From Tannerella sp. (GTDB lineage Bacteria; Bacteroidota; Bacteroidia; Bacteroidales; Tannerellaceae), in assembly GCA_031259505.1 (NCBI GenBank), contig JAIRLL010000251.1:1-11935 (forward strand): 11,935 nt of DNA, in the 5' to 3' direction. Under the pieces are notes generated by a model. It searched no databases, was not told the origin of the DNA, and was given only the letters and a program-made list of their open reading frames with translations. Position 1 is the first letter of the stretch. Each line of letters opens with the position of its first letter. Positions 1 to 6,569 of the stretch are shown here, one piece after another. The translations under genes and the position numbers were made by a program.

Positions 1-567
1 GAATTCACATCCGCAATAAGTCTGGTTATAAAATTGATATTTCCTGATCAGTTCGCTGCGGCGTTCGCTCAGGCCGCCGCGCCGCCAGTTTTGCGCCCAG
101 AAGACGAGGCCGGGATAGCGCGACGCGGCGTATTGTCCCGCTTCGTCGATTTGCCGCAGGTTTTTCCAGCGCGACGAGGCCAGCGTTGTGGCAAACACCG
201 AAAAGCCGTGTCCGTGCGCATGGCGCGCCGTTTCCGCCAGCCGCATCCTGAAACAGACCGGACAGCGCCGTCCGCGTTCGGGTTCATTCTCAAGCCCCTG
301 CACCTGCTCCAGCCAGTCCGCGCGGTCATAGTCTCCGTCGACAAAAGGCACTCCGAGCGATGCCGTATGGCGAATGCTTTCGGCCTTGCGACGCGCATAT
401 TCCCCGTGCGGGAAAATATTGGGATTATAATAGAATACGGTCGGGCGCAGCCCGTTTGCCAGCATGCACTCGACGATTGCTCCCGAACACGGCGCGCAGC
501 AGACATGAAGCAAAATATCTTTCGCTCCGCCGGGAGCCTGCAACTGCTGTATATGTGTGTTGATCAT
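1..567 (-). CDS. queH: Epoxyqueuosine reductase QueH, 3' end cut by window start
   Basis: QueH (former DUF208) reduces epoxyqueuosine to queuosine in tRNA, the last step of queuosine synthesis, in the cytoplasm. It is unrelated in sequence to the cobalamin-dependent QueG. The frame is open from an ATG at 567 to base 1, giving 189 residues with no stop. Visible hallmarks are LLHVCCAPCS (C23, C24, C27), FYYNPNIFPHGEY (45-57), DGDYDRADWL (77-86), RRCPVCFRMRL (C102, C105), FATTLASSRWKN (125-136) and YCGCEF at the cut end (C185, C187). The paired cysteines are those that hold the iron-sulphur cluster and iron in this family. Family members usually end shortly after the YCGC motif, so only a few residues are probably missing. 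The start codon overlaps the xseB stop in an ATGA, which fixes the start and suggests translational coupling. Confidence 0.95.
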   Translation of the reverse strand, partial: MINTHIQQLQAPGGAKDILLHVCCAPCSGAIVECMLANGLRPTVFYYNPNIFPHGEYARRKAESIRHTASLGVPFVDGDYDRADWLEQVQGLENEPERGRRCPVCFRMRLAETARHAHGHGFSVFATTLASSRWKNLRQIDEAGQYAASRYPGLVFWAQNWRRGGLSERRSELIRKYQFYNQTYCGCEF

Positions 568-791
568 TTATCTGCTGCCTCTGCCGTCGATCCCTCGTTA
601 AGCTCTCCCAGAATCCGGCGCACATCTTCGTCCGCCCTGTCCAGTTTCGACTTGCACGTTTTTATCAACTGCACCGCCCGCTCGACCTTCCCGGACAGTT
701 CGTCGACTGTGATTTCTCCCTGTTCGAGCGCGGCTACGATTACTTTCAGTTCCTCGAACGCTTCCGTGTAGTTTATTTCCTTGCTGTTCAT
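564..791 (-). CDS. xseB: Exodeoxyribonuclease VII small subunit
   Basis: XseB is the small, mostly helical subunit of exonuclease VII. Several copies bind the coiled-coil part of XseA to form the enzyme that degrades single-stranded DNA to oligonucleotides. The preferred product is 75 residues, close to the usual 60-80, and carries the family pattern YTEAFEELKVIVAALEQGE followed by V-DELS, a run with heptad spacing (VERAVQLIKTCKSKLDRAD) and an acidic tail. An ATG at 809 would add six residues and overlap xseA by 16 bases. I prefer the ATG at 791 because it lies 2 bases after the xseA stop, follows an A/T-rich stretch, and MNSKEINYTEAFEEL resembles the usual family start. The gene ends in TGA overlapping queH. 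Identity rests on sequence pattern plus its position directly after xseA. Confidence 0.92.
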   Translation of the reverse strand: MNSKEINYTEAFEELKVIVAALEQGEITVDELSGKVERAVQLIKTCKSKLDRADEDVRRILGELNEGSTAEAADK

Positions 792-793
792 CG

Positions 794-2056
794 CTAATTT
801 GTTATGCATGTCTGTACCGTACTGATAATCGAGCCTTCGTATACAATCGTTTCGAGCCTGTCGCCCGCTTTCAGCGTTCCGGCGTTTCTGACTGTTTTCC
901 CGTTATGAAGGGTCATGCTGTATCCGCGCCTCATCACTTCGCGGGGGCTGAGGGTGTTCACGCTTTTTTCCACGCCGTCCAGCCGCAGGGTTTCTTCGCG
1001 AACCGTCTGCTGCAACCGGTTCGAAAATTTCTCCTGTACGAAGCAGACGTGAGTTCTGTGCCGGCTCAGAAGGTTTTCGGATGCCGAATGGAAAAGTTTT
1101 ATTTCGGAGATGAATTTCATCTTTTCATTTCGGAATATACGCTGTGACACGCCGGAAAGTTTTTGCTGCGCCTGCCTGACCGGAACGGAAAAGTTGTGAA
1201 ACGCCTGCATGAAGAAATCGGCCAGATCCGTGGGCGTGATGAGATTTCGGAAGGCCACCATGTCGGTGACCGTTTCGTTGGTGATATGTCCGATGCCGGT
1301 GAGGACGGGAAGAGGAAAGAGTGCAATTTCCCGCGCCAGCAGATAATTGTTGTATGAAGCAAGCCCTGCCTCGCCGCCGCCGCCGCGCACAATCGCCACC
1401 GTGTCGAAATGGCTTTGTACCTTCCTGATGCGGTTCAACTGCGCGATGACGGACGGAATCATCCCCTCGCCCTGAAGCACCGAAGGAAAGAGCATGTGAA
1501 AAAAAGCGTATTTCCACGGATTGCTGTCTATCTTTCCGAGAAAGTCTTTGTATCCCTTGCTTGTTTCGACGGAGATAATGGCTATGCGCTGCGGCAGCAA
1601 AGGCATTTTCAGCGACTTGTTGCGCTGAAATATGCCCTCCTTGCACATCCTGCGGATGGTTTCCTGCTTCTCTCTTTCGAGGTCGCCCAAAGTATAGTCG
1701 GGGTCAATACTGGAAATACGCAAGGTCAGTCCGTGAGACGCTTCGAACGCAATGGTGGCCTGAAACAGTATCTTGATTCCGTCTCTGAGCGGTTCGTTAA
1801 GCGTCTTGCGGAAAAGCGCGTCGATGCGTTGATAGTCGCTCTTCCACAGGACAGCCCGTGTCTGCGCCACGATCTTCCCGTCCTGCTTTTCGATAAGGTC
1901 GAGATAGCAATGGCCGGAATACCTGTAAAAATTCAGTTTGCTTATTTCCGCCCTGACCCAGAAAGCGCTTGTATATCTTTTCACAAGCGTCTTTCCCACG
2001 CTGACCATCACCTCATGCAGCGAGAAAACTGTCCTGTTCTTTATTTTCTCCGACAT
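794..2056 (-). CDS. xseA: Exodeoxyribonuclease VII large subunit
   Basis: XseA is the catalytic subunit of exonuclease VII, a cytoplasmic, metal-independent nuclease that trims single-stranded DNA in repair. The 420-residue product has an N-terminal OB fold (about 10-115; FWVRAEISKLNFYRYSGHCYLDL at 32-54 is the typical binding strand pair). A catalytic domain follows (about 125-290) with SVETSKGYKDF (D171), IVRGGGGE (R224) and LTGIGH (H257). Next come a long helical region that binds XseB and the conserved end motif LSPREVMRRGYSM (369-381). The length is slightly below the E. coli protein (about 456). The residue three after H257 is Asn, where E. coli and, as I recall, Bacteroides enzymes have Asp. 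The ATG at 2056 lies 12 bases after the stop of the epimerase-like gene, with no Shine-Dalgarno core. Confidence 0.97.
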   Translation of the reverse strand: MSEKIKNRTVFSLHEVMVSVGKTLVKRYTSAFWVRAEISKLNFYRYSGHCYLDLIEKQDGKIVAQTRAVLWKSDYQRIDALFRKTLNEPLRDGIKILFQATIAFEASHGLTLRISSIDPDYTLGDLEREKQETIRRMCKEGIFQRNKSLKMPLLPQRIAIISVETSKGYKDFLGKIDSNPWKYAFFHMLFPSVLQGEGMIPSVIAQLNRIRKVQSHFDTVAIVRGGGGEAGLASYNNYLLAREIALFPLPVLTGIGHITNETVTDMVAFRNLITPTDLADFFMQAFHNFSVPVRQAQQKLSGVSQRIFRNEKMKFISEIKLFHSASENLLSRHRTHVCFVQEKFSNRLQQTVREETLRLDGVEKSVNTLSPREVMRRGYSMTLHNGKTVRNAGTLKAGDRLETIVYEGSIISTVQTCITN

Positions 2057-2068
2057 TCGAAAGCGCGT

Positions 2069-2968
2069 TTATTCTATTTTTGTCCAGGGATATTTGATCA
2101 GAAAATCGAAATCGCGCTTGCAGGAGGCATACACGTCGCCATCCGTTTCCTGTTCCACGGTCAGGTCTTCCAGACCGTATGATGCAGCCAGGTCGAAAAG
2201 CGCATCGTATGGCACGTCGCCCTCTCCGACTTCCGTATAGCCTTGTCCTTTCTTGAAATCGGAAGCATGCCACGCCAGGAAACGCCCCGGATAGTTCCGC
2301 ATATACGCAAGTATGTCGCCGCCACCGTTTACGGCATGTCCCAAATCTATCTGGAAGAACACCAGTCCGGCATCGGTATTTCGAAGCAGCAGGTCGAACA
2401 CAATCTCGCCGTCGACCGGCTTAAACTCCGAATGATGATTGTGATATCCGAACTTGATGCCGCCCGCCTTACACAGTTCCCCGATGCGGTTGAACTGTTC
2501 GGCAGTGCGTTTCACCTCGTCCTGCGTTTTCCCTGCCGGGAGGAACGACTGTATCAGACGCTTGCCGCCGGCGGCGTTCATCTCGTCGATGCTTTTCCGC
2601 CAGTAGTCCCATTCTCCGGCCTGCACGTCTGCCGGCAACAGGCCTGTGCCGCAATGCGTGCCGGAGAGCTGCATCCCGACATCCTTCAGCATTGCGCTCC
2701 ATTCCGTCAAACGCTTTTTCAGGAACACACTGCCGTCGAAACCATACGCTTCAGCATACGAATAGCCTGTGTCCGAAAGTTTTTTCAGACACCCTTTGTG
2801 ATCGTCGGGCAACGTCGCGTGAATGCTGAACAACTGGATGCCAATCCTGTTTTTGCCTTTCGCGCCCGGCATGGCTGCCGCAGACCGTGCCATTTTTCCG
2901 TTCAGACCATAACAGGCCGTGGCGGCTGCAGCCACGACGCTTTTTCGAATAAAATTTCTTCTGTCCAT
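2069..2968 (-). CDS. Tat-exported sugar isomerase/epimerase-like TIM-barrel protein
   Basis: The 299-residue protein belongs to the xylose isomerase-like TIM-barrel family (AP endonuclease 2 fold), whose members isomerise, epimerise or eliminate sugars and keto-sugars with a divalent metal. Family signs are RIGIQLFSI (41-49), AEAYGF (72-77), LSGTHCG (101-107), FGYHNHHSEF (173-182), FFQIDLGHAVNGGGD (204-218), FLAWHASDFK (230-239) and VEQE (271-274). Glu, Asp and His residues in these strands are the likely metal ligands. The N-terminus MDRRNFIRKS followed by an Ala-rich segment is a twin-arginine signal, so the folded enzyme is probably exported. An in-frame ATG at 3028 would run into the upstream rhamnosidase gene, and the Tat signal shows that 2968 is correct. 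The stop of the rhamnosidase gene is 16 bases away, so the two are almost certainly cotranscribed. Substrate unknown; action on a rhamnoside-derived sugar is inference from position. Confidence 0.88.
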   Translation of the reverse strand: MDRRNFIRKSVVAAAATACYGLNGKMARSAAAMPGAKGKNRIGIQLFSIHATLPDDHKGCLKKLSDTGYSYAEAYGFDGSVFLKKRLTEWSAMLKDVGMQLSGTHCGTGLLPADVQAGEWDYWRKSIDEMNAAGGKRLIQSFLPAGKTQDEVKRTAEQFNRIGELCKAGGIKFGYHNHHSEFKPVDGEIVFDLLLRNTDAGLVFFQIDLGHAVNGGGDILAYMRNYPGRFLAWHASDFKKGQGYTEVGEGDVPYDALFDLAASYGLEDLTVEQETDGDVYASCKRDFDFLIKYPWTKIE

Positions 2969-2984
2969 TCCGTTGTATTTTGAA

Positions 2985-5900
2985 TTATTGAATTGTCTTA
3001 AATTCATGCCGCCCCGAACCGGCTTCATATGTCCGGCCGTCCGGCATCACAACGGTAGCAGTTGTGTTGGCCGGAACGGCAATATTGAGTTTGAATATAT
3101 TATTTTCGTTCGTCCACGATACTTCGATGTTGCCGTTGATGCTGTGATAGTTGCCTTTCGCCCAGGTAAGCGTGTGAACGGGCGTCGGCTTGATGCGGAA
3201 ATGACGGAATCCAGGCTTGTTTTCGTCCGGCTGTATGCCCAGTATATGGCGATACAGCCATTCGCCTACCGCACCGATTGCCACGTGATTGAACGAGTTC
3301 ATGCCTGCGTCCTGAAATCCGCGGCCGGCCACGTAGCCGTCCCACCGTTCCCAGATGGTGGTCGCTCCCTGGTCAATGGAATAAATCCACGACGGGAAAC
3401 GGCGGCTCAGCAACAGCCGGCCGGCGATGTCGGCATATCCGTATGCCACCAGTTGTTCCATCAGCATGTAAGAGCCGTGTATGCCGGTCGAAATGCGGTA
3501 ATCGTATTTTTTGACGGCTTCGACCATGTGAGCGGCAGCCTTGGCGCGCAAGTCTGCCGGCAGCAGTCCGAATTGCAGGGCAATGGCATAGCCCGTCTGC
3601 GTATCGCCCTTGATTTTTCCGTCGGGCGCGACAAATTCCTTTACAAACGCCTTGCGGATGCTGGCCGCCAGTTCGCCGTAGTATTTGCTGTCGGCCGTTT
3701 TACCGAGCAGGCCGGCCGACCGGGCGACGATCTCCGCAGAATGGGCAAAATAGGCCGTCGCGAAAATTTCATTCGGTATGCTTCCGCCTTCTTTCGGATA
3801 GTCGTCGGCAACAATCCAGTTGCCGTTCAGCCAGTCGTTGTAGTCGAGACCGCGGATGTTCCGCCAAATCAGGTCGGGGTTATGCGTACGGTTGAAGTCG
3901 ACGAACTTCTTCATCGATTCATAGTGCCGGGCAAGGATATCTCTGTCATTGTAGTTTATGTACAGGCGCCAGGGGATCACCACGCCGGCATCCGCCCATC
4001 CCGGCGCGTTGAACAGATCGCGCCACGTGCCGTCGTGCGGCGCAATGTTGGGGAAGCGACCGTCCGGCAGTTGCGAATCGCAGATGTCGCGCGCCCATTT
4101 TGTATAGAAACCTGCCATGTCAAGGTTGTAGATGGCTGTTTGCGAAAAAATCTGCGCATCGGCCATCCATCCCTCGCGTTCGTCGCGTTGAGGGCAGTCG
4201 GTCGGGACAGACGTCAGGTTGCCCCAAAGCGTCCAGCGGATATTCGACCAGAGTTTGTTCACATCCCTGTCCGAACATTCGAACGTGCTCACTACGGGCG
4301 AAGACGAGGCTATCACCCGGCCAAGCAGGTTGTCGAGTTGCGGCGCCTGCGTCAAGCCGTCGACTTCGACATAACGGAAACCGTGATAGGTGAAACGCGG
4401 TTCCCAGGAAATGGTTGCTTCGCCGGCCGGCCGGTAGAGGTCTATCTGTTTGGCGGCACGCAGGTTGTCCGTGTAAAGCGAACCGTCGTCGTAGAGCCAT
4501 TCGCCGTAGCGTAAGCGGACAGTCTGGCCGGGATTGTACGGCAAATTCAGCCGCACCCAGCCCACCATGTTCTGGCCGAGGTCGAAAATATATTTGTTGC
4601 GCCCGATTTTGTGGACGGCTATCGGTTTTAATTCCTGAATGACGGCAAGCGGTTCGTTCATCTGGGCAGAGAGGTTTTGCTTCTCGCCGGGATAGACCGA
4701 AACGGTCTGCCACGTGGAGTCGTCGTAGCCGACCCTGTCCCATCCTTTTTGTTCGTATGCGGCGTCATACGCCTCGCCGATAAAGTTGGACGCTTCGCGA
4801 ACGGGGCCTTGCGGCTGCATCTTCCACGAACCGTCCGTACCGATGATTTGCGTCGTTCCGTCTTCGTACATAATCAGCAGTTGTCCGATGAATTTACGGA
4901 AATATCCGTATCCGCCGCGGTTGGGATACGCCCAGCGCGCACCGATATACCAGCCGTCGGCCAGCATGGCGCCCAGTGCATTTGCGCCCTGCTCGAGCAT
5001 GTCGGTCACTTCGAAGGTCTGGAACTGCAGATGACTGTCGTAGTCCGTAAATTCGGGAGCGAGCACCTGGCTGCCGACCTTTCGGCCGTTTATATATGCT
5101 TCGTAAAGTCCCTGCGCGGAAACGGAATAGTATGCGCCCGCTACTTTCTTCTCAATCCGTATTTCCTTGCGCAGCAATGGCGAGGGGGGAATGTTGTCGA
5201 CATAATTTTTCAGGCTGTTCGGCCGGATATGTTCGTCGGTAATCCACTGCGCTTCGTATTCCCAGTCGAGCGTGGTCGTATCCGAAACGGAAACATGCCG
5301 GTGCAGGGCGATGTTTTCACGGTCTTTCAGCGCTTCAAATTCGGATATTCCAAATTCATACAGGTTCCTGTCCCTGTCTGCCGGGGCAAGCCGCGTCACA
5401 TTCAGCCGGATAAACCTTCCGGTAGCCGGCGAAGACAGTTTTTTGTAATAAAATTCGGCGGACTGTACGATGTTGTCTTTTCCCGATTCATCGACAATCA
5501 CCTTTGCATCGGCGAAATCGGACGATGACGCCGCTTCGATGGTAAACCGGAGCGGGAAAATGCGTTCTCTGGAAGCTATCGGGTAGATTTTTACGGCGTC
5601 GAAAGTCTGTTCCGTTTTCAGGTCAATGACAATCCACTTGTATGCGTCGGGCTGCGATACCTGTACGGAACGATAGCCTTGATATGTGTAATAGCGGTCT
5701 TCGGGAGCAACCGGCGTTTCCTTTTCGCCAATCCACTGCGCTTTCCAGTCGTCGGCTTTCAGCGGACCTGTCAGGAAACGTGCCACCGGACTCCACGCCG
5801 AAGGTTTGCCTTTTTCGTCCCACACGCGCGCTTTCCAGTAGTAAAGCGTGTTTGCCTGCAATGGCTTGCCGGCATAATAAATCTGGTTGGTGGCGTTTCC

Positions 5901-6161
5901 GGTCGTTTTTTTACTGTTCCATGCGTCGGCCCTGTCTTCCGCGAGCGCGGACACGTCGGTCGAGACAAGAATCTGATATGCCTTTTGCTTCTTGCCGGTT
6001 TCGTCCGAAACCATTTCCCAACTGAAACGCGGACGCAGGATGTCAATCCCCAGCGGATCTTTCATGTACTCGCAACGCAGGTTTTCGACGGCAACACCGC
6101 GCTGCGCATGGCCGTAAACGACAAACAACGAAATTGATAACAACAAAAAACTTTTTCTCAT
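2985..6161 (-). CDS. Secreted alpha-L-rhamnosidase, glycoside hydrolase family 78
   Basis: GH78 enzymes release terminal alpha-L-rhamnose from plant glycosides, flavonoids and pectic side chains by an inverting mechanism. The 1058-residue product begins with a signal peptide (about 1-19, ending YGHA before Q20), so it is periplasmic or surface located. An Ig-like N-terminal domain follows (about 22-132). Next is a discoidin-like region (about 158-310), then the rhamnosidase N-terminal beta-sandwich (about 325-490; GLYEAYINGRKVG, MLADGWYIG), a concanavalin-like domain (about 515-620; FDLGQNMVGWV, RYGEWLYDDG), the (alpha/alpha)6 catalytic barrel (about 625-970) and a C-terminal beta domain (about 972-1058). 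Likely general acid is E661 in TDCPQRDEREGW, with D668 close by, and likely general base E938 in TTIWERWDG. The length exceeds the usual 900 or so because of the discoidin-like part. It heads the left-hand gene cluster, behind a recognisable promoter. Confidence 0.95.
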   Translation of the reverse strand: MRKSFLLLSISLFVVYGHAQRGVAVENLRCEYMKDPLGIDILRPRFSWEMVSDETGKKQKAYQILVSTDVSALAEDRADAWNSKKTTGNATNQIYYAGKPLQANTLYYWKARVWDEKGKPSAWSPVARFLTGPLKADDWKAQWIGEKETPVAPEDRYYTYQGYRSVQVSQPDAYKWIVIDLKTEQTFDAVKIYPIASRERIFPLRFTIEAASSSDFADAKVIVDESGKDNIVQSAEFYYKKLSSPATGRFIRLNVTRLAPADRDRNLYEFGISEFEALKDRENIALHRHVSVSDTTTLDWEYEAQWITDEHIRPNSLKNYVDNIPPSPLLRKEIRIEKKVAGAYYSVSAQGLYEAYINGRKVGSQVLAPEFTDYDSHLQFQTFEVTDMLEQGANALGAMLADGWYIGARWAYPNRGGYGYFRKFIGQLLIMYEDGTTQIIGTDGSWKMQPQGPVREASNFIGEAYDAAYEQKGWDRVGYDDSTWQTVSVYPGEKQNLSAQMNEPLAVIQELKPIAVHKIGRNKYIFDLGQNMVGWVRLNLPYNPGQTVRLRYGEWLYDDGSLYTDNLRAAKQIDLYRPAGEATISWEPRFTYHGFRYVEVDGLTQAPQLDNLLGRVIASSSPVVSTFECSDRDVNKLWSNIRWTLWGNLTSVPTDCPQRDEREGWMADAQIFSQTAIYNLDMAGFYTKWARDICDSQLPDGRFPNIAPHDGTWRDLFNAPGWADAGVVIPWRLYINYNDRDILARHYESMKKFVDFNRTHNPDLIWRNIRGLDYNDWLNGNWIVADDYPKEGGSIPNEIFATAYFAHSAEIVARSAGLLGKTADSKYYGELAASIRKAFVKEFVAPDGKIKGDTQTGYAIALQFGLLPADLRAKAAAHMVEAVKKYDYRISTGIHGSYMLMEQLVAYGYADIAGRLLLSRRFPSWIYSIDQGATTIWERWDGYVAGRGFQDAGMNSFNHVAIGAVGEWLYRHILGIQPDENKPGFRHFRIKPTPVHTLTWAKGNYHSINGNIEVSWTNENNIFKLNIAVPANTTATVVMPDGRTYEAGSGRHEFKTIQ

Positions 6162-6201
6162 GATTATTCATGTAATAATTAATACGGTAATACTGTAATG
6201 C

Positions 6202-6232
6202 CGTTGCACATTCGTCTTTTGTCCATGCAACG
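6202..6232 (-). promoter_or_regulatory. Possible leader hairpin upstream of the rhamnosidase gene
   Basis: CGTTGCA (6202-6208) and TGCAACG (6226-6232) form a perfect 7-bp stem with a 17-base loop at the predicted start of the rhamnosidase transcript. The stem could protect the 5' end of the RNA, or the half-sites could be an operator for a regulator. It is not followed by a T run on the minus strand, so it is unlikely to be an attenuator. Chance occurrence cannot be excluded. Confidence 0.25.
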
Positions 6233-6235
6233 CCG

Positions 6236-6271
6236 CAAATTTACATGAAATATTCTACATGACACACAAAA
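6236..6271 (-). promoter_or_regulatory. Bacteroidota-type promoter for the rhamnosidase cluster
   Basis: Read on the minus strand, TAAATTTG (6236-6243) fits the Bacteroidota -7 consensus TAnnTTTG. A TTTG (6267-6270) lies 23 bases upstream, at the outer edge of accepted spacing for the -33 box. A 9-base A tract and alternating AT (6278-6302) sit just upstream of the -33 box, where an UP-like element would be. Transcription would start near 6229, leaving an untranslated leader of roughly 65-70 bases before the ATG at 6161. No other gene start in the window has an upstream match this good. Confidence 0.6.
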
Positions 6272-6406
6272 CAGACATTTTTTTTTAATACATTATATAT
6301 ATTCACGCGGATAGTTTGCCGATTGACGAAACAGTCCTGTTTTTATACTGTATCCGGCATAATTTTGTGAAATCAGTCCGGACTGCTTCAGGCTACCCCT
6401 TCGCTG

Positions 6407-6430
6407 GTGACGCGGCGCGCGGCGCGTCAC
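6407..6430. repeat. GC-rich hairpin inside the palindromic element
   Basis: GTGACGCG (6407-6414) and CGCGTCAC (6423-6430) form a perfect 8-bp stem around an 8-base loop made only of G and C. It could stop or slow RNA polymerase coming from priA, but no T run follows on the minus strand, so a standard intrinsic terminator is not supported. Confidence 0.6.
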
Positions 6431-6432
6431 GG

Positions 6433-6516
6433 CGGGAAGCAGGTTTTCGATTGATTTTATGCTTCTGTCCATGGCGAGAAGCGGGTTTTCGGTCGATTTC
6501 CCGCTTCTCACCATGG
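6433..6516. repeat. Two tandem 42-bp units, each a hairpin
   Basis: Unit 1 (6433-6474) and unit 2 (6475-6516) abut directly and agree at 33 of 42 positions, both ending in CCATGG. Unit 2 has a perfect 10-bp stem, GAGAAGCGGG (6476-6485) with CCCGCTTCTC (6500-6509), around a 14-base loop. Unit 1 keeps the same fold with a shorter GAAGCA/TGCTTC stem. The differences in unit 1 weaken its stem rather than preserve it, so unit 2 is nearer the intact form. Confidence 0.7.
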
Positions 6517-6569
6517 GGCGAAGGCGTAGCCTGAAGCAATCCGGACACACAGTCACGAAGTACGTTTTG

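Larger units (their letters stand above)
6376..6546. repeat. Composite palindromic intergenic repeat element (171 bp)
   Basis: The ends are inverted copies of each other: 6376-6404 matches the reverse complement of 6518-6546 at 27 of 29 positions, with the shared core GCTTCAGGCTAC. After a 4-base gap on the right side the match continues for TGGTGA (6405-6410 against 6508-6513). Inside are a GC-rich hairpin (6407-6430) and two tandem 42-base units (6433-6474 and 6475-6516), each itself a hairpin. The left-to-right order is outer arm, hairpin, unit 1, unit 2, outer arm. It fills most of the gap between priA and the rhamnosidase gene and ends 23 bases from the priA stop. This architecture fits a non-coding, REP- or MITE-like element. 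Reading frames through it consist of translated repeat and show no protein family. No transposase and no clear target-site duplication were seen. Confidence 0.8.

Noticed and set aside
34..771. A 245-codon plus-strand open frame at the left edge
   Set aside because: It is antisense to queH and xseB, both supported by conserved motifs, and its sequence has no recognisable domain.
2969..3028. An upstream in-frame start for the epimerase-like protein
   Set aside because: It would add 20 residues encoded inside the end of the rhamnosidase gene and bury the twin-arginine signal. The ATG at 2968 places the Tat motif at the N-terminus.
2919..4514. A long plus-strand open frame (531 codons) opposite the rhamnosidase gene
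   Set aside because: It lies antisense to the well-supported GH78 coding sequence. Its product shows no domain, and the long frame results from codon bias on the other strand.
6376..6546. The palindromic element as a CRISPR array or standard intrinsic terminator
   Set aside because: The two 42-bp units abut with no spacer, and no T run follows any stem on the priA-sense strand.
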